Origin: Streptomyces sp. SID12501
GTDB taxonomy: Bacteria > Actinomycetota > Actinomycetes > Streptomycetales > Streptomycetaceae
NCBI RefSeq assembly: GCF_010550245.1
Contig: NZ_JAAGLU010000020.1
Coordinates: 62,001-126,000 of the forward strand
DNA: 64,000 nucleotides
Direction of reading: 5' to 3'
Shown here: positions 49,835 through 57,924 of the stretch, piece after piece
How the letters are laid out: each line of letters starts with the position of its first letter
How positions within the stretch are numbered: position 1 is the first letter of the stretch
Position numbers and translations under genes: made by a program
The notes under the pieces: model-generated
What the model saw: the letters and a program-made list of their open reading frames with translations, nothing else
The model's database searches: none
Told to the model about the DNA's origin: nothing

Positions 49835-49918
49835 ATGGGCTTCCCGGGACTGAAACTCTCAGGGCTGAATCTCTCAGGACCGGAATTCTCGGGCGAATAC
49901 GAAGTGGAGCCGCCGTGA
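49835..49918 (+). CDS. Putative 27-aa leader peptide with pentapeptide repeats, coupled to the ArsR gene
   Basis: ATG 49835 opens a frame with a repeating unit GL(K/N)LS-GPEFS (MGFPGLKLSGLNLSGPEFSG by position), encoded by three imperfect 15-bp repeats. Its TGA overlaps the GTG of the ArsR gene (GTGA). No clear ribosome-binding site precedes it because the operator palindrome ends just upstream, so it may be a leaderless transcript. It could also be an N-terminal extension read-through of the ArsR message rather than a real peptide. Confidence 0.35.
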   Translation: MGFPGLKLSGLNLSGPEFSGEYEVEPP

Positions 49919-50283
49919 CCACCGCAGCCCCCGCCCCCGGCAGCCGCGATCTTCCGCACCCGGTGCGCGAGGGGATCCGGCTGGAAGGCGTGCTGCACGC
50001 GCTCTCGGACCCGATGCGGCTCCAGGTCGTGCGAGAGCTCGCCGCCACCGGCGACGAGCTCTCCTGTTCGCACTTCGTGCTGCCGGTCACCAAGTCCACG
50101 ACCACGCACCACTTCCGGGTGCTGCGCGAGAGCGGCGTGATCCGGCAGGTCTACCAGGGCACGGCCAAGATGAACGGCCTGCGCCGGGACGACCTAGACG
50201 ACCTCTTCCCGGGACTTCTCGACAGCGTCCTGCTCGCCGCCGCCCGCCAGGCCGACCGTATCGGCCGGGTCGCCACCGACTGA
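49915..50283 (+). CDS. ArsR-family winged-helix regulator
   Basis: 122 residues from GTG 49915 with GGAG six bases upstream. Winged helix: LHALSDPMRLQVVRELA (about 27-43), recognition helix 'SKSTTTHHFRVLRESG' type (TKSTTTHHFRVLRESGVI), then a wing and a short C-terminal dimerisation helix. There is a Cys in ELSCSHFVLP that could sense thiol-reactive compounds, matching control of the divergent old yellow enzyme. Its last 90 bases overlap, tail to tail, the end of the NCS2 permease gene on the other strand. Confidence 0.9.
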   Translation: MTTAAPAPGSRDLPHPVREGIRLEGVLHALSDPMRLQVVRELAATGDELSCSHFVLPVTKSTTTHHFRVLRESGVIRQVYQGTAKMNGLRRDDLDDLFPGLLDSVLLAAARQADRIGRVATD

Positions 50284-51597
50284 ACCGCCCTTCCCCGCAA
50301 GGTGGTTGAAGAGCAGGTTCAGTACGATCGCCGTCAGGCAGCCCGCGCTGATGCCGCTGTTCATCACCGTCTGGAACCAGTCCGGGAACTTCGCGTACAC
50401 CGTCGGCACACCGACCGGCAGCATGCCCACGGCCACCGAGACGGCCACGACCGTCAGGTTGTGGTTGTCGCCGAACTCGACCCGGGCCAGCGTGCGCACC
50501 CCGCTCGCGGCGACCGTCCCGAACATCACCAGGCCCGCGCCGCCCAGCACCGGCGCCGGTACGGCCGCGACCACCGCGCCCAGCTTGGGCAGCAGGCCCA
50601 GCAGTACGAGGATGCCGCCGGCGGTCGCCACGACCCAGCGGCTGCGCACCCGGGTCATCCCGACGAGGCCGACGTTCTGCGCGTACGCCGTGTACGGAAA
50701 GGTGTTGAAGACACCGCCGAGGACGGTGGACAAGCCGTCGGCCCGCAGTCCGTCGGCGAGGGAGCGCGGCTCGATCTTCCGGCCGGTCATCTCGCCGACG
50801 GCGATCAGGTCACCGGTCGTCTCGGTCATCGTCACCAGCGCCACCACCAGCATGGAGATGATCGCCGACGCCTCGAAGGTGGGCGCCCCGAAGTGGAACG
50901 GCGTACTGATGCCGACCCAGTCCGCGTCCCCGACCCCGTCGAAGTCCGTGAAGCCGAAGGGAATCGCCACGGCCAGCCCCACCACGATGCCGATCAGCAC
51001 CGCGATCCGGCTCAGGAACACCGGCGCGAACCGCTGCACGCCGAGCACCACGGCCAGCACGAAGCCGGCCAGCGCCAGGTTCTTCGGTTCACCGAACTCC
51101 GCCGAACCCACCCCGCCGGCCGCCCAGTTGCCCGCCACCGGCAGCAGCGAGAGGCCGATGATCAGGATCACCGTGCCGGTCACCAGCGGCGGGAAGAAGC
51201 GCAGCAACCGCCCGAAGACCGGCGCGAGCAGCACGATCGCGAGCCCCGCGACGATCACCGAGCCGTAGATCGCGGGGAGCCCGCCGCCCGTCGTACCGAT
51301 GAGGACCATCGGCGACACGGCCGCGAAGGTGCACCCCTGCATGATCGGCAGCCGGACACCGAAGCGCCAGAAACCCACGCACTGGATGAGCGTCGCGATC
51401 CCGCAGACCAGCAGGTCCGCGGTGATCAGATACGCCAGATCGGCGGCCGACAGCTTCATCGCGCCGCCGACGATCAGGGGCACGGCCACGGCCCCCGCGT
51501 ACATCGCGAGCACATGCTGCAGGCCGAAGGCGGCGAGCTGTCGTACGGGTGGGACCTCGTCTACGGGGTGCACGGGTGGGGGTGCGGTGGGGGTCAT
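50194..51597 (-). CDS. NCS2/NAT-family purine (xanthine/urate) permease
   Basis: 467 residues, about 14 hydrophobic segments. QH motif in LQHVLAMYAGAVAVPLIVGGAMKLS (helix 1) and the NAT signature AQNVGLVGMTRVRSR (QNxGxxxxTR, about 300-315), which in characterised members goes with xanthine or urate specificity rather than uracil. A proton or sodium gradient drives uptake. TGGAG precedes ATG 51597. The C-terminal 30 residues are encoded on the strand opposite the end of the ArsR gene. Confidence 0.9.
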   Translation of the reverse strand: MTPTAPPPVHPVDEVPPVRQLAAFGLQHVLAMYAGAVAVPLIVGGAMKLSAADLAYLITADLLVCGIATLIQCVGFWRFGVRLPIMQGCTFAAVSPMVLIGTTGGGLPAIYGSVIVAGLAIVLLAPVFGRLLRFFPPLVTGTVILIIGLSLLPVAGNWAAGGVGSAEFGEPKNLALAGFVLAVVLGVQRFAPVFLSRIAVLIGIVVGLAVAIPFGFTDFDGVGDADWVGISTPFHFGAPTFEASAIISMLVVALVTMTETTGDLIAVGEMTGRKIEPRSLADGLRADGLSTVLGGVFNTFPYTAYAQNVGLVGMTRVRSRWVVATAGGILVLLGLLPKLGAVVAAVPAPVLGGAGLVMFGTVAASGVRTLARVEFGDNHNLTVVAVSVAVGMLPVGVPTVYAKFPDWFQTVMNSGISAGCLTAIVLNLLFNHLAGKGGSVGGDPADTVGLAGGGEQDAVEKSREEVV

Positions 51598-51761
51598 AGG
51601 TACTCCAGGGGCGGCGGCGGGCGAGCATCCGTGCTCGACGAGACCGTAAGGGGCTTGAACAATTTGTTGATTACTGACCTGTTGCCGATGCGTGTCGTAC
51701 CTGCGGAGGTGGTGTGTTGTCTGCGGGCCGGTGGGGGCCGACCGCGCAGTTCCCCGCGCCC

Positions 51762-53114
51762 CTAGGGGATGCCCGCAGCCCCTGCTGCCGCCATCAGGGA
51801 GTTCCAGTCAGGCAGTTTCACCACGCCCCGCCCCAGCGTGGCGCCCAGTTCCGCCTCGGCCCGTTCGATCGCCTGCCAGCCCGCCCACTCGACCGGCCGG
51901 AACCCCGCCGCGCGCAGTGCCGTCAGCGGGTCCTCGGGCCGCTCCTGCCGTACGAGTGCGGCGGCGTCCGCGAGCAGGGAGGTCGCCGTCTCCTTGGCGC
52001 AGGGGCGGTTGGTGCCGATGACGCCGGTCGGGCCGCGCTTGATCCAGCCGGCCACGTACTCGCCGAGGGAGGGGCTGTCGCCGCGCAGGACGCGGCCCGC
52101 GAGATGCGGCACGGTGCCGTGGGCCGCGTCGAACGGCAGCCCGTCGAGCGGGACCCCGCGATAGCCGACCGAGCGGAGCACGAGCTGCGCCTCGATGTCC
52201 TCGTACTGCCCTGTCCCCGTCACGCCGCCGGTCCCGTCCGGCACCGTCCGCTCGAAACGCACCGCACCCACCCGGCCCCCGGCGGCGAGCAGCTCGACCG
52301 GGCGGCGGAAGAAACGCAGCCTGATGCGGCGGGCGGCACCCGAGGGAGACACGGTCGCCCAGCCGCGCAGTGCCTCCACGTTGCGGCGCTGCGCGGCGGG
52401 CAGGGCGGACGGGTCGGCGTACGCCGGATCGAGCGCCAGCTCGGCCTCGTCCACGACGACCTGGGTGTCCGGCAAGGAGCCCAGTTCACGCAGTTCCTTG
52501 GTGGTGAAGCGGGCCTGCGAGGGGCCGCGCCGGCCCACCATGTGGATGTCGGTCACCCGGCTCGCGGCCAGTGCGGTGAGCGCCGCCTGCGGTATGTCGG
52601 TGGGGCTCAGCTCGGCCGGACCGCGCGCCAGCATCCGGGCCACGTCCACCGCCACGTTCCCGACGCCGATGACCACGGCGGAGCGCGCCCCATGGACGAA
52701 GCCGTCGTCGACGGCGTCCGGGTGGGCGCTGTACCAGGACACGAACTGTGTCGCCGACCAGCTCCCCGGCAGCTCTTCGCCGGGAATCCCCAGGTGGCGG
52801 TCGGTGGCGGCGCCCACGCAGTACACCACCGCGTGGTACAGCTCCCGCAGCCGGGCGCCCGGCAGCTCGCCGGGGCCGCGGCCGATCCGGACACCGCCGA
52901 GGAAACGCACCCGGTCATGCTCCAGGACCGTGCGGAGGTTGTTCTGCAGCGACTTGATCTTCTCGTGGTCCGGTGCCACGCCGTACCGCACCAGTCCGTA
53001 CGGCGCCGGCAGCCGGTCGAGGACGTCGACCAGCACCTCCGGGTCCTGCTGGACCAGACTCTGCGCGGTGTAGACCCCACTCGGACCCGAACCCACGACG
53101 GCGACACGCAACAC
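51762..53114 (-). CDS. Ferredoxin/flavodoxin--NADP+ reductase, FprA (adrenodoxin-reductase) type
   Basis: 450 residues from GTG 53114 (GAGGGG upstream). FAD loop VAVVGSGPSGVYTAQSL at the start, PAPYGLVRYGVAPDHEKIK (diagnostic of FprA/adrenodoxin reductase), 'CVGAATDR', NADP loop VIGVGNVAVDVARMLA (about 150-165), 'HMVGRRGPSQARFT' and a C-terminal 'AGWIKRGPTGVIGTNRPCA'. It transfers electrons from NADPH to ferredoxin and could serve the two P450s of the window, although neither is adjacent. Confidence 0.93.
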   Translation of the reverse strand: MLRVAVVGSGPSGVYTAQSLVQQDPEVLVDVLDRLPAPYGLVRYGVAPDHEKIKSLQNNLRTVLEHDRVRFLGGVRIGRGPGELPGARLRELYHAVVYCVGAATDRHLGIPGEELPGSWSATQFVSWYSAHPDAVDDGFVHGARSAVVIGVGNVAVDVARMLARGPAELSPTDIPQAALTALAASRVTDIHMVGRRGPSQARFTTKELRELGSLPDTQVVVDEAELALDPAYADPSALPAAQRRNVEALRGWATVSPSGAARRIRLRFFRRPVELLAAGGRVGAVRFERTVPDGTGGVTGTGQYEDIEAQLVLRSVGYRGVPLDGLPFDAAHGTVPHLAGRVLRGDSPSLGEYVAGWIKRGPTGVIGTNRPCAKETATSLLADAAALVRQERPEDPLTALRAAGFRPVEWAGWQAIERAEAELGATLGRGVVKLPDWNSLMAAAGAAGIP

Positions 53115-53318
53115 GGCGGAACCCCTCACTGCGGGACGCTGTGGAACTCCCTGTTGCTGACACCTTCAGGATCGCACTCCCGGAGCTGCGCTGACAGGGT
53201 GCGGGGCGGGACGGGCGTGCGTGTCCGTTCGTATGGAATGTGATGATGCGGTTACGTTCCGTATGTGCTAGAAGCATCCTTTCTTAATCTTTCCGGTCGC
53301 TGTCCGACGGAGGGCGCG

Positions 53319-53792
53319 GTGTCGGTACGGCCCGCCTGGGAAGTACAGGAGCACGAGGGCTCGGCGACGACGGCATGGTTCGACGTCCGGCTCGCCTTCA
53401 CCGACGGCGCCTGCGTCGACGTACTCGCCGTGGTCACTCACGCGGGCGTCTCCATCGAGGACGTACGGGCGCAGCCGGCGCTGTCGCTCGACGATCTGGC
53501 GGCCCTCGCGGACTGGATCGAGGGACCGCTCTTCGAGGCGTGCGGCGACGGGCCCGCGAATGCCGGGGAGGCCGAGGCGGGCCTGCGGCCCCGTCGTGCC
53601 CGGCCCGCCTGGCCGCGTGGCGTCGAGGGGCGGTGGCTGGTCTCGGAGGAGTACCGGGCGGCCCAGGAGGAGGGCGCCGACCCCGTTCTCGCCGTGATGT
53701 GCGCGACCGGGCACAGCCGACGCCGATCCCTCAGGCTGATCTCGCAGGCCCGCGACGCGGGGTTCCTGACGCCTCGTCATGCCCGGCGCTGA
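53319..53792 (+). CDS. DUF6214 family protein
   Basis: 157 residues from GTG 53319, which has GGAGG five bases upstream. A frame opening at GTG 53265 would add 18 residues but lacks a ribosome-binding site. The protein starts MSVRPAWEVQEHEGSATTAW and has 'SLDDLAALADWIEGPLFEAC', an Ala/Glu/Arg-rich linker, then 'RRSLRLISQARDAGFLTPRHARR'. I recognise it as DUF6214, a Streptomyces-specific cytoplasmic family. The C-terminal segment resembles a small helix-turn-helix. Function unknown. Confidence 0.8.
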   Translation: MSVRPAWEVQEHEGSATTAWFDVRLAFTDGACVDVLAVVTHAGVSIEDVRAQPALSLDDLAALADWIEGPLFEACGDGPANAGEAEAGLRPRRARPAWPRGVEGRWLVSEEYRAAQEEGADPVLAVMCATGHSRRRSLRLISQARDAGFLTPRHARR

Positions 53793-53837
53793 GCAGGGGT
53801 TTTCCGGGGGAGGCCCGCGCAACTCGGCGTACGCCGA

Positions 53838-54494
53838 CTACATTCCGCGCATCCTGTTGATCTCGGCCGTCTGCTGCGCGATCACGTCGTCGGCCATCTC
53901 CTCGATCCGGACGTTGTTGCCCTGCCCCTTCACCTCGGTGGCCATGGCGACGGCCCCCTCGTGGTGCGTGATCATCAACGTCAGGAACAGTTTGTCGAAC
54001 GCCTTCCCCTCAGCCGTGCGCAATGTGGCGAGCTGAGCCTCGGTCGCCATGCCGGGCATCGCCTCGTGGGTGTGCCCGGTGGGTTTGTCGTCGCTGCCGT
54101 TGTCCTCCAACCAGCCCTGCATCGCGGCGATTTCGGGACCCTGTGCGGCGGCGATGCGCTCGGCCAGCAGCTTCACGGGTGTCGACTCGGCGCGTTTCGG
54201 CACCAGTTCGGTGATCTCGATCGCCTGCGCGTGGTGCTCGATCATCCGGCGGGCGTACGAGATGTCCGCCGAGTTGGGCGAGTCGTCCGGCAGTTGCGCC
54301 TTGGCCTCCTCCGGAGTGAGCGTCCGGGCCGCCTCGCCGGGCAGGCCGGGCGCGATCACCGAAGGACCTGTCGCCTTCACGGACCCGGCATCCGCGTCGG
54401 GGGACGAGTCCGAGTCGCAGGCGCCGAGCGCGAGGGTGAGCGCGAGCACGGCCAGGACCGGGCGAAAGGTACGGGACGCGCGGCGGACGGGCAC
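53838..54494 (-). CDS. DUF305 lipoprotein
   Basis: 218 residues from GTG 54494 with GGAGG five bases upstream. Lipoprotein signal with lipobox LGAC (Cys about 27), then an Asp/Ser linker. The DUF305 domain (about 75-215) has both His-rich motifs: 'ISYARRMIEHHAQAIEI' and 'FLTLMITHHEGAVAMA', plus a 'GMA' Met-containing loop. DUF305 proteins are ferritin-like four-helix bundles, often linked to copper. Divergent from the LVIVD-repeat protein gene, a conserved pairing in Streptomyces that suggests a shared surface function. Confidence 0.92.
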   Translation of the reverse strand: MPVRRASRTFRPVLAVLALTLALGACDSDSSPDADAGSVKATGPSVIAPGLPGEAARTLTPEEAKAQLPDDSPNSADISYARRMIEHHAQAIEITELVPKRAESTPVKLLAERIAAAQGPEIAAMQGWLEDNGSDDKPTGHTHEAMPGMATEAQLATLRTAEGKAFDKLFLTLMITHHEGAVAMATEVKGQGNNVRIEEMADDVIAQQTAEINRMRGM

Positions 54495-54627
54495 AACGAC
54501 CTCCAGTGTCAGGTGGGTTGGCGGACACCTTGTGAGAGCAGGCGCACCTCGTGAGTGCTGTGTCCGTCCTAGCACGCTTCCATTCGCCGGTGATCGGAAA
54601 CTTTCATGACGAGTGCATTGCCTACTG

Positions 54628-54655
54628 TTGATCAGTGCATGATAAAGACGATACT
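54628..54655 (+). promoter_or_regulatory. Possible sigma-70-like promoter of the LVIVD gene
   Basis: TTGATC (54628-54633) and GATACT (54650-54655) are 16 bases apart, about 50 bases ahead of the GTG start. The area is unusually AT-rich for this genome. Confidence 0.45.
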
Positions 54656-54705
54656 TCGGAGGACCGTGAACCGTTCTGACTCGAACGGCTACCAGGGAGG
54701 ATGCA

Positions 54706-56208
54706 GTGACCCTGTTGAACGATCCCCGAACGCGGCACAGACGTCTGGGAGTTGCCGCCGCAGCGGCCGGACTCCTGGCCGCGATGCTGACCGCAGGTCC
54801 CGCGGCCGCGACCCCCGACCCGGGGGACGGCCCGACGGTGCCGGAGAAGATCTCCAAGAGCGTGGAGACCCAGGTCGAGGAAGCCCTGGCCGAGGGTGAG
54901 ATACCCGGGGTGGACGAGATCGTCCACTCCGACAACATCACGCACCTCACCAACATCCCCAAGGACGCGCTGCCCGGTACCAACTCGGACCTCGCCTTCC
55001 AGGGGAAGTACGCCTTCTCCGGCAACTACGACGGCTTCCGCGTCTTCGACATCAGCAACCCGAAGGCCCCGAAGACCGTCGCCCAGGTGCTGTGCCCCGG
55101 CGGCCAGAACGACATCTCCGTCTCCGGGAACCTGCTCTTCCTGTCCACCGACTCCTCGCGCAACGACAGCAGTTGCAACAGCGTCACGCAGCCCGCGACC
55201 GAGAAGTCGTCGTGGGAGGGCATGAAGATCTTCGACATCACGGACAAGGCGAACCCGAAGTACGTCGCCGCCGTGGAGACCGCCTGCGGCTCGCACACCA
55301 ACACCCTGGTGCCCGAGCGCAAGAACGTCTACGTGTACGTCTCCTCGTACTCGCCGAGCGCCGCCTTCCCCGACTGCCAGCCGCCGCACGACGGCATCTC
55401 GATCATCAAGGTGCCGCGAAACGCCCCCGAGAAGGCGGCAGTTGTCGGCTTCCCGGTGCTGTTCCCCGGTGAGGGCCCCGACGGCGGCGGCAACCCCGGT
55501 TCGCCCACCAACCCGGGTGTGTCCAAGACCACCGGCTGCCACGACATCACCGTGCTGCCCTCCGAGGATCTCGCGGCGGGCGCCTGCATGGGCGACGGCA
55601 TCCTGTTCTCCATCAAGGACCCGGAGCACCCGAAGGTCATCGACCAGGTCCAGGACAACGTCAACTTCGCGTTCTGGCACTCGGCGACCTTCAACCAGAA
55701 GGCCAACAAGGTCGTCTTCACCGACGAGTTGGGCGGCGGCGGCGCGGCCACCTGCAACGCGCGGATCGGTCCGAACCGCGGCGCCGACGGTATCTACGAC
55801 ATCGTTGGCAAGGGCGACAAGCGCAAGCTCGTCTTCAAGAGCTACTACAAGATCCCCCGCCACCAGGCGGACACCGAGAACTGCGTCGCCCACAACGGCT
55901 CGCTGATCCCGGTCAAGGGCAAGGACATCATGGTCCAGGCCTGGTACCAGGGCGGCCTCTCCGTCTGGGACTTCACCAACTCCCTGAAGCCCAGGGAGAT
56001 CGCTTACTTCGAGCGCGGTCCGATCTCCACAACCACCTTGGTGGGCGGCGGCTCCTGGTCGGCGTACTACTACAACGGCTACATCTACTCGAACGACATC
56101 GCCAAGGGCTTCGACGTCCTGAAGCTCGACGACCGGCGCACGGATCCGGCCAAGAAGGTCCGCGTGCGTGAGTTGAACGTCCAGACGCAGCCGGACTACT
56201 TCGACTGA
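54706..56208 (+). CDS. Secreted LVIVD-repeat protein
   Basis: 500 residues from GTG 54706 (GGAGG, five-base spacing). Signal peptide about 1-36 ending in GPAAA. A propeller of LVIVD-type repeats follows ('YDGFRVFDISNPKAPKTVAQVLCPGGQNDISVSGNLLFLSTD', 'GMKIFDITDKANPKYVAAVETACGSHTNTLV', 'ILFSIKDPEHPKVIDQV', 'GGLSVWDFTNSLKPREIAYFERG', given as markers). His residues in 'GCHDI', 'FWHSATF' and 'CVAHNGSLIPV' could bind metal. Function unknown; the partner DUF305 lipoprotein is divergent. A strong hairpin follows. Confidence 0.88.
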   Translation: MTLLNDPRTRHRRLGVAAAAAGLLAAMLTAGPAAATPDPGDGPTVPEKISKSVETQVEEALAEGEIPGVDEIVHSDNITHLTNIPKDALPGTNSDLAFQGKYAFSGNYDGFRVFDISNPKAPKTVAQVLCPGGQNDISVSGNLLFLSTDSSRNDSSCNSVTQPATEKSSWEGMKIFDITDKANPKYVAAVETACGSHTNTLVPERKNVYVYVSSYSPSAAFPDCQPPHDGISIIKVPRNAPEKAAVVGFPVLFPGEGPDGGGNPGSPTNPGVSKTTGCHDITVLPSEDLAAGACMGDGILFSIKDPEHPKVIDQVQDNVNFAFWHSATFNQKANKVVFTDELGGGGAATCNARIGPNRGADGIYDIVGKGDKRKLVFKSYYKIPRHQADTENCVAHNGSLIPVKGKDIMVQAWYQGGLSVWDFTNSLKPREIAYFERGPISTTTLVGGGSWSAYYYNGYIYSNDIAKGFDVLKLDDRRTDPAKKVRVRELNVQTQPDYFD

Positions 56209-56230
56209 CGTCACCGGCAAAGCCCTTGAC

Positions 56231-56270
56231 GCGCGTCCCGCTGGGCACCTCGGTGCCCAGCGGGACGCGC
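56231..56270. terminator. 19-bp perfect hairpin after the LVIVD gene
   Basis: Arms 56231-56249 and 56252-56270 are exact complements with two central bases, so the real loop is about 6-8 bases. It starts 22 bases after the stop. Confidence 0.9.
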
Positions 56271-56408
56271 ATGTCCGAGAACACCGCTGTGATTCCTCAT
56301 TGACCGAGGCGCCGGGTGGGGACATGCTGTTACTTCTGCGTTGACATTTTGTCAGTTGGCAATGGCCGACGCAGCCGGAGCGGCCCCGTGCGGGCGGTTT
56401 CGGGCGGC

Positions 56409-56449
56409 CGCCTGTCTGGGGTGACGCGGGGGATCACCTCAGACAGGCG
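56409..56449. terminator. 16-bp hairpin ending the HAD-PAP2 operon
   Basis: Arms 56409-56424 and 56434-56449 pair with one mismatch around a 9-base loop, 22 bases past the stop of the minus-strand HAD gene. Confidence 0.8.
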
Positions 56450-56470
56450 TGCCCGTCTCACAGGGTGGTT

Positions 56471-57160
56471 TCAGCCGATCAGGCCGAGCACCGGCCGCAG
56501 TCCGTCCGGCCGTCGCGACACCGGCAGATGGTCCACGAAGTGCACCGCGCATCCCAGGGCCGCCGCGCCCCCGTCCGCGTGCCGGTCGTCGCCGACCATC
56601 AACACGTCGTTCGGGACGACGCCGAGCGCGTCGCAGGCGACCTTGAACAGGCGAGGGTCCGGCTTCTGGATGCCGTGCTCGTACGACAGGACGTAGGCGT
56701 CGACGTACGGGTCCAGCCCGTGCTCCCGGAAGACGGGACGCAGGTCCCAGCCGATGTTGCTCACCACCCCGACGGAGATCCCGCGCTCTCGCAGCGCGCC
56801 CAGCACCTCGACGGCATCGGCGTACGGGGTCCACGCGGCCGGCGTCATGTGCCGCTCGTACAGCGCGTCGTACAACGCCGGTTCGGGAAGCGGCACTTGC
56901 CGGGCGACCCCGGTGTACGCGGCCCGGTGCAGCTCGGCGCTCTCGTCACGGATCCCCCACACAGCGGCCAGCTCCTCCGGCAACCGTGCCGGAGAGGCCC
57001 CGCCCGGCAGGGCCCCCGCCGCCTCCAACGCCCTTGCGGACACCACGAGTTCCGGCTCCGGCAGGGCGAGCCCGCGCTCGGCGAGCACGGCGCGCAGCCA
57101 GGCCTCGGTGGACTCGATGCGGAAGAGGGTCCCGGAGAAGTCGAACAGCACGGCAGCCAT
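56471..57160 (-). CDS. HAD-superfamily hydrolase
   Basis: 229 residues. HAD motif I is VLFDFSGTLFRIES (nucleophile Asp, with Ser in place of the second Asp, DxSGT), motif II is 'VGVVSNIGWD' and motifs III/IV are 'KPDPRLFK' and VLMVGDDRHADGGAAALG. The change of the second motif I Asp to Ser is seen in phosphonatase- or dehalogenase-like members and may alter the phosphatase reaction. A C1-type helical cap lies at about 25-95. It is 20 bp downstream of the PAP2 gene in the same direction. Confidence 0.87.
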   Translation of the reverse strand: MAAVLFDFSGTLFRIESTEAWLRAVLAERGLALPEPELVVSARALEAAGALPGGASPARLPEELAAVWGIRDESAELHRAAYTGVARQVPLPEPALYDALYERHMTPAAWTPYADAVEVLGALRERGISVGVVSNIGWDLRPVFREHGLDPYVDAYVLSYEHGIQKPDPRLFKVACDALGVVPNDVLMVGDDRHADGGAAALGCAVHFVDHLPVSRRPDGLRPVLGLIG

Positions 57161-57180
57161 GCGCTGGACCCTACTCGGGG

Positions 57181-57867
57181 TCAGTGCCGCTCAGGCCTCC
57201 GCTCGAACCGTGCGTACGACACCACCGTCAGTGCCACCACGAGCGCCCCGAGGAGCCATCCGCCCAGCACGTCCGACGGCCAGTGGACGCCGAGCCAGAT
57301 CCGGGTCAGACCGACGCCCACGACCGAGACCACCGCCACGGTGACCGTCGTACACCACAGGACGCGTCCGGCGCCGTACCGGCGCAGCAGCCACAGCAGG
57401 AGGCCGCACACCACAGTGGCGGTCATGGCGTGGCCGGAGGGGAAGGCCGCGTAGTGCGCGGAGTCGACGGGGTCGGGCCAGACGGGACGGGCGCGGCCGA
57501 CCGCCGCCTTCAGGCCCTGCTGGAGCACCGTGCCCAGCGCACAGGCGACCACCAGCCACAGCGCGAGCGGCCATGCCGAGTGCCGCCACACCAGCCACAC
57601 CGTCACGGCCGCGACCAGCAGGCGCATCGTCAGCGGGTCCCACACCCAGTCCGTCAGGATCCGGAAGACGTGCGTGAGCCCGGGTTCGTCGACCGCCCGG
57701 CGATGGGTGGCACGCGCGATGTCGCCGTCGAGAGTGATCAGCGGATGCCAGTCCATCGCGACCAGGGTCAGCAGCAGCCCGGAGGCAAGGGCCAGGGCGA
57801 CGATGACCCGGACGGCCGGGTACGGGACCGGGCGCCGGAGCCGGGGGGTGAGGTGGGAGGTGCGCAT
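57181..57867 (-). CDS. PAP2-family membrane phosphatase
   Basis: 228 residues with five or six membrane helices. Phosphatase triad: KAAVGRARP (motif 1, about 118), PSGHAMTA (motif 2, about 143) and 'GLTRIWLGVHWPSDVLGGW' (motif 3, with Arg and His, about 187). These enzymes dephosphorylate lipid phosphates such as undecaprenyl pyrophosphate or phosphatidate on the outer face of the membrane. Operon with the downstream HAD gene. ATG 57867. Confidence 0.92.
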   Translation of the reverse strand: MRTSHLTPRLRRPVPYPAVRVIVALALASGLLLTLVAMDWHPLITLDGDIARATHRRAVDEPGLTHVFRILTDWVWDPLTMRLLVAAVTVWLVWRHSAWPLALWLVVACALGTVLQQGLKAAVGRARPVWPDPVDSAHYAAFPSGHAMTATVVCGLLLWLLRRYGAGRVLWCTTVTVAVVSVVGVGLTRIWLGVHWPSDVLGGWLLGALVVALTVVSYARFERRPERH

Positions 57868-57924
57868 GATGCGATCCTCGCCGACGCTCCGGGCGGGAGG
57901 CCAGCCGAGGCGTACGGCGGCGCG

